DNA of 64,000 nt. Origin: Vreelandella hamiltonii (GTDB lineage Bacteria; Pseudomonadota; Gammaproteobacteria; Pseudomonadales; Halomonadaceae). The DNA lies in contig NZ_BMXN01000016.1 of assembly GCF_014651775.1 (NCBI RefSeq), positions 17,180 to 81,179 of the forward strand, in the 5' to 3' direction. The position numbers and the translations under genes are program-made. Shown here one piece after another: positions 30,516 through 39,493 of the stretch (the stretch's first letter is position 1; every line of letters starts with the position of its first letter). The notes under the pieces are model-generated. The model was not told the DNA's origin. It saw only the letters and a list, made by a program, of their open reading frames with translations, and searched no databases.

Positions 30516-31103
30516 ATGGATATGAGCGAAGATGATATTGCTGAAAAACAGTATCGCTCTATGCTGCCTGGGCTGCTGGGTACCGTTGATACGTGGATCA
30601 GCAAGGCCGAAGCCTTCATCTTGGCCTCGGGTGTCATTCTGATGGCCATCAACACCGTGGCCAACGTCATTGGCCGCTTCGTGTTTGGTGAAAGCCTGCA
30701 CTTTTCCGAAGAGGTCAACCGCATGCTGATCGTGCTGGTGACCTTCGCCGGGATTGGCTATGCCGCTCGGCATGGTCGGCATATCCGCATGTCGGCGATC
30801 TACGATGCCCTGCCCACGGGCGGTCGCCGCGCGCTGATGGTCTTCATCAGTCTGTTTACGGCGCTAGTGATGTTCGTGCTGTGCTACTTCTCGATTGGTT
30901 ATATCGACACCATCATGAGCCGAGGCCGTAGCTTGCCCTCCACGGGCATTCCTGCCTGGTGGATGTACGTCTGGGTGCCGGTGGGCTTTGCCGTTACCGG
31001 TATTCAGTACGTCATGACGGCGATCACTAACCTGCTTTCGAAGGATGTGTACCTGTCCACGCATGTGGTGGACGGCTACAAGGACACCGAAACCGAAGTC
31101 TAG
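30516..31103 (+). CDS. teaB: ectoine TRAP transporter small permease TeaB
   Basis: DctQ-type inner-membrane subunit, 195 residues with four membrane segments: FILASGVILMAINTVANVIG, MLIVLVTFAGIGYAA, ALMVFISLFTALVMFVLCYFS and WWMYVWVPVGFAVTGIQYV. The DctQ signature FVFGESLHFSEEVNRMLIVLV is present. The start ATG at 30516 follows a GAGAGGAAC region; a second ATG lies two codons later. It is 17 bases before teaC and 229 bases after teaA. Confidence 0.93.
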   Translation: MDMSEDDIAEKQYRSMLPGLLGTVDTWISKAEAFILASGVILMAINTVANVIGRFVFGESLHFSEEVNRMLIVLVTFAGIGYAARHGRHIRMSAIYDALPTGGRRALMVFISLFTALVMFVLCYFSIGYIDTIMSRGRSLPSTGIPAWWMYVWVPVGFAVTGIQYVMTAITNLLSKDVYLSTHVVDGYKDTETEV

Positions 31104-31120
31104 GCAGCGAGGAAACACGC

Positions 31121-32404
31121 ATGACTGCGACGATAATTACCCTCATGATCGTGCTGCTGCTGCTCGGCTTCCCGATGATGATCCCCTTGATGACCGCGGC
31201 CTTCGTGGGATTTTTCATGAGCTTCGGCGGCCTGGGCCAGATGGAAACGCTCATTCAGCAGATGATGCGCGGCATCAGCCCCACCGCGCTGATTGCGGTG
31301 CCCATGTTCATTCTGGCAGCCGACATCATGACCCGCGGGCAGTCGGCCAATCGATTGATCGACATGGTGATGACCTTCGTGGGCCACATCAAAGGCGGCC
31401 TGGCCGTCAGTACGGCGGTCTCCTGCACGCTGTTTGGTGCCGTGTCCGGGTCTACCCAGGCCACCGTGGTGGCCGTGGGCTCCCCGTTGCGCCCGCGCAT
31501 GCTGAAGGCAGGCTACAAAGATCCCTTCACCCTGGCGCTGATCATCAACTCCAGCGACATCGCCTTTTTGATACCGCCCAGTATCGGCATGATCATTTAC
31601 GGGGTGGTATCACAAACGTCGATTGCCGAGCTGTTCATTGCCGGTATCGGGCCCGGCCTGCTGATTTTGGCCATGTTTTCTGCCTATTGCATCATCTACG
31701 CCATCGTCAACAAGGTGCCCACCGAGCCCAAGGCCAGCTGGAAAGAGCGAGCCGTGGCCGTGCAAAAGGCGCTTTGGCCACTAGGTTTTCCAGTGCTGAT
31801 CGTCGGTGGTATTTACGGTGGGGTATTTAGCCCGACCGAGGCGGCAGCGGCCTGTGTGCTGTACGCCTTCCTGCTGGAATTCGTGATTTTCCGCTCGCTG
31901 AAGCTGCCGGACATGTTCACCATTGCCAAGTCCACGGGCTTGATCACCGCCGTGGTGTTTATCCTGGTGGCGGCAGGCAACGGCTTCTCGTGGATCATCT
32001 CGTTTGCCCAGATCCCGCAGACGATTCTGGGCACCTTCGGAATCAATGAAGCGGGGCCCGTGGGCGTGCTGGTGGCCATTTCGATCGCCTTCTTCGTGGC
32101 CTGCATGTTCGTCGATCCCATCGTGGTGATTCTAGTGCTGACCCCCATTTTTGCACCGGCGATTGCGGCTTCGGGGCTGGACCCGGTTCTGGTGGGGGTA
32201 CTGATCACCCTGCAGGTGGCCATTGGCTCGGCAACGCCGCCCTTTGGGTGTGACATCTTTACCGCCATTGCGATTTTCAAGCGGCCTTACCTGGAAGTGA
32301 TCCGCGGCACGCCGCCCTTCATTTTCATGCTGATTCTCGCGGCGGCCCTGATCATCATGTTCCCGCAGATTGCGCTGTTCCTGCGCGACCTTGCATTCCG
32401 CTAG
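31121..32404 (+). CDS. teaC: ectoine TRAP transporter large permease TeaC
   Basis: DctM-type inner-membrane subunit, 427 residues with about twelve spans, forming with TeaB the Na+-dependent pore. Family blocks are the N-terminal LLLLGFPMMIPLMTAAFVGF, PMFILAADIMTRGQSANRLID, GGLAVSTAVSCTLFGAVSGS, SDIAFLIPPSIGMIIYGV, GVFSPTEAAAACVLYAF and ATPPFGCDIFTAIAIF. Assigned as TeaC because of TeaA before it and TeaD directly after it (15 bases). Confidence 0.95.
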   Translation: MTATIITLMIVLLLLGFPMMIPLMTAAFVGFFMSFGGLGQMETLIQQMMRGISPTALIAVPMFILAADIMTRGQSANRLIDMVMTFVGHIKGGLAVSTAVSCTLFGAVSGSTQATVVAVGSPLRPRMLKAGYKDPFTLALIINSSDIAFLIPPSIGMIIYGVVSQTSIAELFIAGIGPGLLILAMFSAYCIIYAIVNKVPTEPKASWKERAVAVQKALWPLGFPVLIVGGIYGGVFSPTEAAAACVLYAFLLEFVIFRSLKLPDMFTIAKSTGLITAVVFILVAAGNGFSWIISFAQIPQTILGTFGINEAGPVGVLVAISIAFFVACMFVDPIVVILVLTPIFAPAIAASGLDPVLVGVLITLQVAIGSATPPFGCDIFTAIAIFKRPYLEVIRGTPPFIFMLILAAALIIMFPQIALFLRDLAFR

Positions 32405-32419
32405 CCGCCAGGAGCGCTT

Positions 32420-32863
32420 ATGTTCAACCGCATCTTGATTCCTGTGGATGGCTCCAAGGGAGCCATCAAGGCGCTGGAGAAGGCCGTTGGCCTGCACATG
32501 CTCACTGGGGCAGAGCTCTACCTGCTGTGCGTGTTCAAGCATCACAGCCTGCTGGAAGCGTCGCTCTCCATGGTGAGACCCAACAAGCTCGACCTGCCGG
32601 ACGATGCCTTGAAGGAGTACGCCACCGAAATTGCGGTGCACGCCAAGTCGCATGCCATCGAACTGGGTGCCGATAGCCTGCGCGTGCGCGCTTTCGTCAA
32701 GGGCGGGCGCCCCTCGCGTACCATCGTGCGCTTTGCGCGCAAGCGGGAGTGCGATTTGATCGTGATCGGCGCCCAGGGCACCAACGGCGAGAAGAACCTG
32801 CTGTTGGGCAGCGTGTCCCAGCGCGTGGCTGGGGCGGCACACTGCCCTACGCTAGTGGTGTAA
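32420..32863 (+). CDS. teaD: universal stress protein TeaD
   Basis: A 147-residue single-domain UspA protein. In Halomonas elongata TeaD binds ATP and negatively influences TeaABC ectoine import. Here it has the N-terminal [22 protein letters not shown] and the full ATP-binding signature [20 protein letters not shown] (Gly-x2-Gly-x9-Gly-Ser form) near the C-terminus. The start ATG at 32420 has CAGGAG upstream. It is last in the tea cluster and followed by a very stable hairpin. Confidence 0.94.
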   Translation: MFNRILIPVDGSKGAIKALEKAVGLHMLTGAELYLLCVFKHHSLLEASLSMVRPNKLDLPDDALKEYATEIAVHAKSHAIELGADSLRVRAFVKGGRPSRTIVRFARKRECDLIVIGAQGTNGEKNLLLGSVSQRVAGAAHCPTLVV

Positions 32864-32903
32864 ACCTCTGCGGCATCCTGTTGTCTGAAGAGAACGCCTG
32901 AAC

Positions 32904-32947
32904 AACACCCGCCGCGTCAGGTAATGCAGCCTGACGCGGCGGGTGTT
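32904..32947 (+). terminator. strong terminator hairpin after teaD
   Basis: Perfect 18-bp stem (AACACCCGCCGCGTCAGG and complement) with an 8-base loop, about 40 bases after the teaD stop. The following bases AGTCTTTAG give only a weak T-run. It closes the tea cluster. Confidence 0.75.
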
Positions 32948-33004
32948 AGTCTTTAGAGATTCGACAACACGTTGGCGCGCTGCGCCGCTGGATAAGGTTT
33001 TTCC

Positions 33005-33685
33005 ATGAAAGCACTTGTGACTTCTACTGCCCTGACTGGTTTGTTGCTGGTAGCACCGTTCGCCGCCGCAGCCCCCGAGACCGACGAGCAACGCCTGGCT
33101 TACAGCCTGGGGGTGACGTTGGGCGAGAGCATGCAGGCGGATATCGAAGATCTGGATCTCGATGCCTTCACCGATGGCATGCGCGACGTTTTCGACGGCA
33201 ATGAGCTGGCGATGAGCGAAGAAGAGATGATGGAAGCGCTGATGAACTTCCAGGAAAGCTCCATGGAGGCCCGCGAGCAGCAGGCCGCTGAAATTGCCCA
33301 GCTGAACCTGGAAGAAGGCCAGGCCTTCCTGGAAGAGAACGCCGAGCGTGAGGGTGTGGAAGTCACCGAGTCGGGCCTTCAATATGAAGTGCTGGAGTCT
33401 GGCGATGGCGACACGCCCGGACCTGAAGATACCGTGGAAGTGAACTACGAAGGCATGCTGCTGGATGGCACCGTGTTCGATAGCTCCTTCGAGCGTGGCC
33501 AGTCGGTCAGTTTCCAGGTGAATCAGGTCATCGAAGGTTGGCAGGAAGCGCTGCAACTGATGAGCGTGGGCGACAGCTGGATGCTCTATATCCCTGCCGA
33601 GCTGGCTTACGGCGAGCGCGGTCAAGGTCCGATCGGTCCGAACGAGATGCTCACTTTCCGCGTTGAACTGCTGGGCGTCGAGTAA
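33005..33685 (+). CDS. FKBP-type peptidyl-prolyl isomerase, exported
   Basis: Periplasmic Mip/FkpA-like prolyl isomerase, 226 residues. The signal peptide spans about 1-22 (LTGLLLVAPFAAAA). A helical dimerisation domain follows (about 25-115, with TDEQRLAYSLGVTLGESM and an acidic EEEMMEALMNF segment). The FKBP domain (about 118-226) has VEVNYEGMLLDGTVFDSSFERG, VIEGWQEALQLM, IPAELAYGERG and NEMLTFRVELLGV. Most drug/peptide-pocket residues (Tyr, Phe, Asp, Trp, Tyr) are present, so an active isomerase is expected. The next gene begins three bases after its stop. Confidence 0.93.
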   Translation: MKALVTSTALTGLLLVAPFAAAAPETDEQRLAYSLGVTLGESMQADIEDLDLDAFTDGMRDVFDGNELAMSEEEMMEALMNFQESSMEAREQQAAEIAQLNLEEGQAFLEENAEREGVEVTESGLQYEVLESGDGDTPGPEDTVEVNYEGMLLDGTVFDSSFERGQSVSFQVNQVIEGWQEALQLMSVGDSWMLYIPAELAYGERGQGPIGPNEMLTFRVELLGVE

Positions 33686-33688
33686 CCC

Positions 33689-34771
33689 ATGCCTGCCGCC
33701 ACTCCCTATCGCCTGCTGGGCGTATTGATGCTCATGGGCGGCAGTGCTGCCCATGCTCAGGCGGAAACGCCGCCAACTGACCTGCCTGCGTTGGGTGCGA
33801 TGCCCGAGGCTGCTTCAGTGGTGGGCGTTTCGTCGGGGGGCTACATGGCCACGCAGCTGGCCGTTGCCTGGCCGGAGCGTTTCAGCGGCGTTGGGGTGCT
33901 GGGCGCAGGCCCTTGGGGCTGTGCCCAGGGGGCGCTGAGCCTGGCGCTCAACCAGTGCATGATGACCCGCCGAGGCTTGCCTTCACTGGACACGCTGGAA
34001 CAGCGCCATGAGCGCTATATGGCGCTGGAGCAAGTAGGCAGCCGCGAGGCGCTGCGCCAGCTCAGAACCTACGTGTGGCATGGCGATGCCGATGCAACGG
34101 TTTCACCCGCGTTGGGTGATGTGTTAGCCAAACAGTGGCAAGGTTGGCTGGCAGAGCCCGACGAGCAGCTGCGCTATGTGCAGCGTGAAAACACCGGGCA
34201 CGGCTGGCCGGTGGCCATGCCCAAGGATGCTCCCATCGACCCGCAATCCCTGGGCGACTGCCACCTGGGCGGTGGTAGTCACGTACTGGCCTGTGGCGAC
34301 AATGTGGCCGCCGATATGCTGGACTGGCTCTACCCCGAGCGGCCAGTGCAGGAGAGTGAAGGCGAGTTACGGCGCTTCGATCAGTCCGAGTTTGCCGTCA
34401 AGGGCTTGGCCGATACGGGCTATGTCTTCGTACCCGAGGCGTGTGACGCGGGAGGCTGCCCCGTCACCGTGGCGTTGCATGGCTGCCAGATGAATGACGA
34501 AGCGATTGGCGACACCTTTGCTCGCTACAGCGGCCTGAACCGCTGGGCCGAGGAGCACGGGCAGATCATCCTCTACCCCCAGACCGAAAGCAGCATGGCC
34601 AACCCGCAAGCCTGTTGGGACTGGTGGGGGTTTGCCGAAAGCACATGGCAAATCAACCCTTTGCATGACACCCGAGAAGGCACGCAGGCCAAAGCCCTGA
34701 TGGCCATGGTCGAGCGACTCCAAGAGGCGCCCGACGCTCCCGCAGAGGAAAGCGCGCAGGAGGCGGACTAG
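33689..34771 (+). CDS. exported PHB-depolymerase-like esterase
   Basis: A 360-residue secreted alpha/beta hydrolase resembling extracellular poly(3-hydroxybutyrate) depolymerases. Signal peptide about 1-25. The lipase box GVSSGG (Ser48) comes very early, while the oxyanion-hole HGC (264-266, in VALHGCQMNDEAIGDTF) lies far C-terminal; this permuted order is that of type 2 catalytic domains. Candidate acid and base residues are the Asp in GDADATV and the His in NTGHGWPV. No linker or substrate-binding domain is seen, so attack on crystalline polymer is uncertain. Follows the FKBP gene closely and overlaps the SCO1 gene by four bases tail to tail. Confidence 0.8.
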   Translation: MPAATPYRLLGVLMLMGGSAAHAQAETPPTDLPALGAMPEAASVVGVSSGGYMATQLAVAWPERFSGVGVLGAGPWGCAQGALSLALNQCMMTRRGLPSLDTLEQRHERYMALEQVGSREALRQLRTYVWHGDADATVSPALGDVLAKQWQGWLAEPDEQLRYVQRENTGHGWPVAMPKDAPIDPQSLGDCHLGGGSHVLACGDNVAADMLDWLYPERPVQESEGELRRFDQSEFAVKGLADTGYVFVPEACDAGGCPVTVALHGCQMNDEAIGDTFARYSGLNRWAEEHGQIILYPQTESSMANPQACWDWWGFAESTWQINPLHDTREGTQAKALMAMVERLQEAPDAPAEESAQEAD

Positions 34772-35373
34772 CCGCCCAGCTCGCTCTCCAAGGCAGATTT
34801 CAACCCATGGGGGGTGGGCGAGTAGAGCACCCGCTGCAGGATGGTTCCCTCGCGGTTCACCAGAAACAGTGACGCACTATGGTCAATGGTATAGGCCATG
34901 GCCGAATCCGGCGCCTCGACACGGCGCCAGATGACGCCATAGCGCTCGGCAACATCGCTCAACTGCTCCTGGCTGCCCACCAGCCCCACGAACTCCTCGC
35001 CGAAAAACTGCATGTATTCATTCATGCGCTCCAGCGTATCGCGTTCCGGGTCCACGGTGATCATCACCGGCACCACACGCTCACGCTGCTGTTCGTCCAG
35101 CTGTGACAGCACTTGGCGCTTCACGGCCTGGTTCATGGGGCAGACGTCTGGGCAGTAGGTGTAACCGAAAGAGACCACGGCGATCTCGTCGTCATCCAGT
35201 TGGGTCAGCGTAAAGTCGCCATGGGTGGAGGGCATGGCGATGGGACCGCCTTGCGGCTCGCCGTCGTTCGACGGGGTGGCCAGCTGGTACATCCCGACGG
35301 CGCTGACCGTCAACAGGACCCCCAGCAGTGCCAATCCCCACACCAGCGGTTTACGTTTATTTGCTGCGGCCAT
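34768..35373 (-). CDS. SCO1/SenC copper-chaperone family protein
   Basis: Membrane-anchored periplasmic thioredoxin-fold protein of the SCO family, involved in copper delivery to cytochrome oxidase. 201 residues from the ATG at 35373, with AAGGAG ten bases upstream. N-terminal anchor about 8-32 (LVWGLALLGVLLTVSAVGMY). The copper ligands are CPDVC (74-78) in YTYCPDVCPMNQ and the His in TIDHSASLFLV. It also has ITVDPERDTLERM, the typical SCO block. The upstream gene ends four bases before this start, so the two form a pair. Confidence 0.92.
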   Translation of the reverse strand: MAAANKRKPLVWGLALLGVLLTVSAVGMYQLATPSNDGEPQGGPIAMPSTHGDFTLTQLDDDEIAVVSFGYTYCPDVCPMNQAVKRQVLSQLDEQQRERVVPVMITVDPERDTLERMNEYMQFFGEEFVGLVGSQEQLSDVAERYGVIWRRVEAPDSAMAYTIDHSASLFLVNREGTILQRVLYSPTPHGLKSALESELGG

Positions 35374-35377
35374 GCCT

Positions 35378-35929
35378 TCAGCTCCTTGTGACATCGAAAT
35401 CGAACCAGCTACCCAGTTTGCCCTCGGGCGTATCGAGAATGACCCGTGCTCGCCAGGGCATGACGTCCTGGGTGCAAATGCCCACCTGACCCTGGCCATG
35501 GAAATGGCCGGGCGCCGTTTCGGTGAGCGTGAAACGGTGCAAGCCCATGTCCATGTCTCGGCCCACGAAGTCGACGGTCACCTGACTGGCGCTGACGCCG
35601 TCCACTTCGACGTCCAGAGGCAGCACTTCCAGCGCCTGGATACGCCCATGGGCATCGATGGAGAGGGATAGGTGACCCTTGTCTCCCAGCGTTGCCGAAC
35701 ATTGGCTAGTATGCAAGTTGCACTCACCGCTGGGCGAGAACCAGACCACATCGCTGTCGCCCTTCAGCCAGTTGGCAAAGGCATACCAGGTGCAGGCCGC
35801 CAGCGCGAGGCCCGTGACCAGTATCAACACTTTCAGCGCTGGAAAACCCGTCAGCTCGACGGGTTTAGGCAATTTCTTCATGGCAGAATAGTCGCTACGC
35901 AAGCCGTGAGGCGGGGAAGTTGGATTCAT
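35378..35929 (-). CDS. membrane-anchored hypothetical protein paired with SCO1
   Basis: A 183-residue protein of no clear family. One membrane segment (about 36-56, LKVLILVTGLALAACTWYAFA) is followed by a beta-rich outer domain. Seen in that domain are SGECNLHTSQCSATLGDKGHLSLSI with two cysteines, DVEVDGVSASQVTVDFVGRDMDMG, HRFTLTE, then HFHGQGQVGICTQDVMPWRARV. The MDMG plus HxH and a conserved-looking Cys in GICTQ could bind copper, and the layout recalls FixH/YtkA-type domains; this is inference. The start is uncertain: the ATG at 35929 or the one at 35881. It is read with the SCO1 gene. Confidence 0.75.
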   Translation of the reverse strand: MNPTSPPHGLRSDYSAMKKLPKPVELTGFPALKVLILVTGLALAACTWYAFANWLKGDSDVVWFSPSGECNLHTSQCSATLGDKGHLSLSIDAHGRIQALEVLPLDVEVDGVSASQVTVDFVGRDMDMGLHRFTLTETAPGHFHGQGQVGICTQDVMPWRARVILDTPEGKLGSWFDFDVTRS

Positions 35930-35989
35930 GGTAACAGCTATCCAGCGGATGTCGCTGTGCTGGGATGTCGCACTTGATAAGGAAAACAA

Positions 35990-36907
35990 ATGGAGAGTAT
36001 TACGGGCGCGCTTGGCCCCCTGTTTCTACTGATTCTGCTGGGCGTTCTACTAGGCAACCGCCGCTGGCCCAGCAGTGAGTTCTGGGTACAGATGGAGCGC
36101 TTGATCTACTTTGTGCTGTTCCCCGCCATGCTGGTGGGCACGTTGGCTACCGCGGACGTCAGTCAGGTTCCTGTCGGGCGGCTGGCGCTGGTGCTGCTGG
36201 GGGCGATGGCCCTGTTCGGTATGGCGCTCTGGCATTTTCGGGGCTGGTTGGCACTGGAGCCAGCGGCGTTCACGTCCGTCTTCCAGGGGGCCGTCCGTTT
36301 CAATACCTACGTGGGTGTCGCGGGTGCCGCCGCGCTGCATGGCAGCCTAGGAGCCACGACGGCTGCCGTGGCCGTGGCGCTGATGGTGCCTATCGTCAAC
36401 GTGATGTGCGTCGCCAGCTTTGTGGCAGCGGGCACCCTAGGCAGCGCCAGCGTGGGCAAAAGCGCCCTGGCGCTGATCAAGAATCCGCTGATTCTGGGCT
36501 GTCTGGTGGGGATTGCCTTGAACATGAGCGGCATCGGCCTGCCCGGCTGGAGCGAAGACACCGTCTCGCTGCTGGGGGGGGCTGCCTTGCCGCTGGGACT
36601 GGTGGCGGTCGGGGTGGCGCTGCGCCCGCGTGCGTTGCTGCGCTTCGACCGCGGTGTGCTGGCCACCAATACCATCAAGCTGGTGCTGATGCCTGTATTG
36701 GTGCTGGTGTTGGCCTGGGCGTTGAGACTGGACCCCGTCAGCCGAGATGTGGCGCTGCTCTTTGCGGCGCTGCCCACGGCCACATCGGCCTATATCCTGG
36801 CGCGACAGTTGGGCGGCGATGCCGAGCTCATGGCGGCGATCATCACTGGACAGACGCTATTGGCGATGCTGACGCTGCCGATGTGGCTGCAATGGGTAGG
36901 AGGATAA
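35990..36907 (+). CDS. AEC-family (auxin-efflux-carrier type) transporter
   Basis: A 305-residue inner-membrane protein with about ten hydrophobic segments, matching the AEC family of bacterial carriers; substrates in bacteria are mostly organic acids and unknown here. Family features are the N-terminal LGPLFLLILLGVLLGNR, ERLIYFVLFPAMLVGTLA with the broken-helix Phe-Pro, RFNTYVGVA, KNPLILGCLVGIALNMSGI, GAALPLGLVAVGVALR and AALPTATSAYILARQLGGD near the end. Divergent from the SCO1 pair, with a 60-base gap. A terminator lies about 150 bases downstream. Confidence 0.88.
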   Translation: MESITGALGPLFLLILLGVLLGNRRWPSSEFWVQMERLIYFVLFPAMLVGTLATADVSQVPVGRLALVLLGAMALFGMALWHFRGWLALEPAAFTSVFQGAVRFNTYVGVAGAAALHGSLGATTAAVAVALMVPIVNVMCVASFVAAGTLGSASVGKSALALIKNPLILGCLVGIALNMSGIGLPGWSEDTVSLLGGAALPLGLVAVGVALRPRALLRFDRGVLATNTIKLVLMPVLVLVLAWALRLDPVSRDVALLFAALPTATSAYILARQLGGDAELMAAIITGQTLLAMLTLPMWLQWVGG

Positions 36908-37059
36908 AAATAAATAAAAAGTATTCGCATTTGTGTTGACGTAGTAAATGAGAACTATTACATTGTGGGTGTGGCGTTTGATGAGACGCCACAGACCAAG
37001 ACAGAAACCGCCAGTTTCCTGTCATGGTTTCTCCCTCTCATTGCTAGTCACGGTCTTTT

Positions 37060-37088
37060 GCCGCTCCCTTGGAGCGGCTTTCTTTTTT
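37060..37088 (+). terminator. Rho-independent terminator upstream of trmB tail
   Basis: Stem GCCGCTCC / GGAGCGGC with a 3-base loop followed by TTTCTTTTTTT. It ends plus-strand transcription from the AEC gene before the convergent trmB. The rest of 36908-37059 shows no gene. Confidence 0.85.
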
Positions 37089-37160
37089 TGGTGGGTAGGT
37101 CTTTTGGCAAGTTCGTCGCGGCAGATGCAGGGCCGCGGGTGGCCCGCTGCCAATCGAACG

Positions 37161-37910
37161 TCAGGCTTCTCGACGGTAGATCAAATCCCACACTCCGTGG
37201 CCGAGCTTCTCGCCGCGCGCTTCGAACTTGGTGAGCGGGCGGAATTCCGGGCGCGGTACGTAGGGGGCCGTGTCTTGATCGGCGGTGTTGGCGTAGCCAG
37301 GGGCGGCCTCCATCACGTCGGCCATCCATTCGGCATAGGCTTCCCAGTCGGTGGCCATATGGAAGGTGCCGCCGGGCATGAGGCGTGTGCGAATGAGCTC
37401 GACGAAGGCCGGCTGGACGATGCGCCGCTTGTGGTGCTTTTTCTTCGGCCATGGGTCGGGGAAGAACAGTTGCAGGGTCGTCAGCGAGGCTTCCGGCAAG
37501 CACTGCTCGAGGACGGCCAGCGCATCTTCACGGTACACCCGCAGGTTGGTCAAACCGCGCTTGTCGACCTCGTCCAGCAGCTTGCCCACGCCAGGGGCGT
37601 GTACTTCGATGCCGATGAAGTCGGTATCCGGATGGGTTTCTGCCTGTTCGATCAGCGAATTGCCCATGCCAAAGCCGATTTCCACCACGCGGGGGGCTTG
37701 GCGGCCAAACAGGGCATCCAGATCCTGGCGGCCATCGGCAATGGTCAAGCCCAGGCGTGGCCATACTTCTTCCAGGCCGCGCTGCTGGGCCTGGGTCATG
37801 CGCCCGGCACGGATCACGTAGCTTTTGATGCCGCGACGATGCAATGGCGCATCGGCGCTCTCCGGGCCAGTGGTGTTGCCGTTCGGCACAGTGTCGTTGG
37901 TGTCGGTCAT
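37161..37910 (-). CDS. trmB: tRNA (guanine-N7)-methyltransferase
   Basis: SAM-dependent enzyme making m7G46 in tRNA. 249 residues; the first about 25 are a variable tail. The SAM motif I is [12 protein letters not shown] (about 80-91). Further blocks are [36 protein letters not shown], the TrmB signature, and the C-terminal [17 protein letters not shown]. It is followed on its own strand by the terminator region and preceded by thiG with a 12-base gap, so it is last in a thiS-thiG-trmB run, as in pseudomonads. Confidence 0.96.
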   Translation of the reverse strand: MTDTNDTVPNGNTTGPESADAPLHRRGIKSYVIRAGRMTQAQQRGLEEVWPRLGLTIADGRQDLDALFGRQAPRVVEIGFGMGNSLIEQAETHPDTDFIGIEVHAPGVGKLLDEVDKRGLTNLRVYREDALAVLEQCLPEASLTTLQLFFPDPWPKKKHHKRRIVQPAFVELIRTRLMPGGTFHMATDWEAYAEWMADVMEAAPGYANTADQDTAPYVPRPEFRPLTKFEARGEKLGHGVWDLIYRREA

Positions 37911-37922
37911 GATGTCTCTGTA

Positions 37923-38717
37923 TCAGCCGTTGATTCGGCCTGCAAATGGCGAAGAGGGGTCGGCGCTCTGGCGGCGCGGCATGCGCCCGGCCAAAAAGGC
38001 GTCGCGGCCAGCTTCCACGGCCAGCTTCATGGCGTTGGCCATGCGCAGCGGGTCGCGTGCGTGGGCAATCGCGGTATTCAGCAGTACCCCGTCGCATCCC
38101 AGCTCCATGGCCATGGCGGCATCCGAGGCCGTCCCGATACCGGCGTCTACCAATACGGGGACCTTGCTCTGCTCGACGATCAGGCGCACGTTGTGCGGGT
38201 TCTGAATGCCGTGGCCCGAACCAATCAGCGAGCCCAGCGGCATGATGGCACAGCAGCCCATGGCTTCCAGCTCACGTGCCACGATGGGGTCATCACTGGT
38301 GTACACCATGACGTCGAAGCCGTCGGCCAGCAGGGTTTCTGCGGCTTTTAGCGTCTCGACCACGTTGGGGTAGAGCGTGTGATCATCGCCCAGCACTTCC
38401 AGCTTCACGAGGTTGTGGCCATCCAGCAGCTCGCGGGCCAGGCGGCAGGTGCGGATCGCATCCTTGGCGTTGTAGCAGCCCGCGGTATTGGGCAGCAGGG
38501 TGTACTGCTTGGGCGAGATGACGTCGAGCAGGTTCGGCGCATCGGCGTCCTGGCCAAGGTTGGTGCGGCGCACGGCAAAGGTGACGATCTCGGCACCGCT
38601 CTGGGCAATCGCAGCACCGGTTTCGGTAAAGTCTTTGTACTTGCCGGTGCCTACCAGCAGGCGGGAAGTAAAATCACGTCCGGCAATGGTGAACGGTGTG
38701 TCGGTCAGTTGCGTCAT
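37923..38717 (-). CDS. thiG: thiazole synthase ThiG
   Basis: Forms the thiazole ring of thiamine from deoxyxylulose phosphate, an imine and ThiS-thiocarboxylate. 264 residues, TIM barrel. Seen are the N-terminal [53 protein letters not shown] carrying the Schiff-base lysine, [16 protein letters not shown] and [29 protein letters not shown]. It is 29 bases after thiS and 12 before trmB. Confidence 0.97.
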   Translation of the reverse strand: MTQLTDTPFTIAGRDFTSRLLVGTGKYKDFTETGAAIAQSGAEIVTFAVRRTNLGQDADAPNLLDVISPKQYTLLPNTAGCYNAKDAIRTCRLARELLDGHNLVKLEVLGDDHTLYPNVVETLKAAETLLADGFDVMVYTSDDPIVARELEAMGCCAIMPLGSLIGSGHGIQNPHNVRLIVEQSKVPVLVDAGIGTASDAAMAMELGCDGVLLNTAIAHARDPLRMANAMKLAVEAGRDAFLAGRMPRRQSADPSSPFAGRING

Positions 38718-38746
38718 AGCGATTCCTTGAAAAAGCTCGATGGCCG

Positions 38747-38968
38747 TTAGCCGCCACCAATGGCGTGAACGACTTCGATCTGGTCGCCTTCGGCGAGCGG
38801 AGTGGTGGCCAGCTGGCTTTTGGGCACGATCTGTTCATTGATCTCGACGGCGATCCGCCGCCCGCTCAAGCCCAGTTGGGCGACCAGGTCAGCGGCGGTC
38901 AGGCCTGGGGCAATGGCGTAGGCTTCGCCATTGAGCGTAAGCTGTATCGACTCATTGGGGGTAGACAT
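38747..38968 (-). CDS. thiS: sulfur carrier protein ThiS
   Basis: Ubiquitin-fold sulfur carrier, 73 residues, ending in HAIGGG; the C-terminal Gly-Gly is thiocarboxylated. Other features are [23 protein letters not shown] and [17 protein letters not shown] followed by [15 protein letters not shown]. It starts at the ATG at 38968. First of the thiS-thiG-trmB run; a TACAAT-like -10 lies in the 140-base leader, in which I see no TPP riboswitch. Confidence 0.93.
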   Translation of the reverse strand: MSTPNESIQLTLNGEAYAIAPGLTAADLVAQLGLSGRRIAVEINEQIVPKSQLATTPLAEGDQIEVVHAIGGG

Positions 38969-39109
38969 AAACAGTGAGCGTCCCAGTGGGTGAAGCGAAA
39001 CGGGCCTTATTGTAGCGGTTTCAGCCTCGGCTAGGTATGCGCAGCACGCAATATCTCGACGATTAACGGTGCGGCGGCAAGCCGCTAACCTGAGTAAAAG
39101 GAGCAGGGT

Positions 39110-39493
39110 GTGCAGCAAGGAGATCGGTGGTGGTGGGGAGTGGCGGCGCTTTCGGGGGCGATGATGGTCATGCTGGGCGCTTACGCGGCCCACGGGCTTT
39201 CTGCACGCACCAGCGCGGCCATGGTCGAGGTGGTGGAAACCGGCGTGCGCTATCAGGCGTGGCATACGCTGGCCATGATGGTGCTGCTGGCTTGGCGTAG
39301 CCAATGCCCACACCCTGGCCAGCACTGGGTACTGGCTCTGTGGGCCACGGGGGTGGCGGCATTCAGCGGCTCGCTCTACCTGATGGTGCTGGCCGGCCTG
39401 AACGTGGGTATCGTCACCCCCATCGGCGGTGTGCTGCTGATCGGCGGGTGGCTGACGCTAGGTGCGGTTACGCTACTGGGGCGCTTTCCATGA
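39110..39493 (+). CDS. DUF423 membrane protein
   Basis: A 127-residue inner-membrane protein of the DUF423 family with four predicted spans. Family motifs are GAMMVMLGAYAAHGLS (about residues 16-31), RYQAWHTLAMMVL, WATGVAAFSGSLYLM and TPIGGVLLIGGWLTLG. The function is unknown. The start used is a GTG at 39110 with AAAGGAGCAGG upstream. Its last 26 bases overlap the end of the oppositely directed MHYT-GGDEF-EAL gene. Confidence 0.88.
   Translation: MQQGDRWWWGVAALSGAMMVMLGAYAAHGLSARTSAAMVEVVETGVRYQAWHTLAMMVLLAWRSQCPHPGQHWVLALWATGVAAFSGSLYLMVLAGLNVGIVTPIGGVLLIGGWLTLGAVTLLGRFP

Noticed and set aside
38969..39109. TPP riboswitch before thiS
   Set aside because: Neither the CUGAGA nor the ACCUGAUCU-type thi-box segments are present in the leader.
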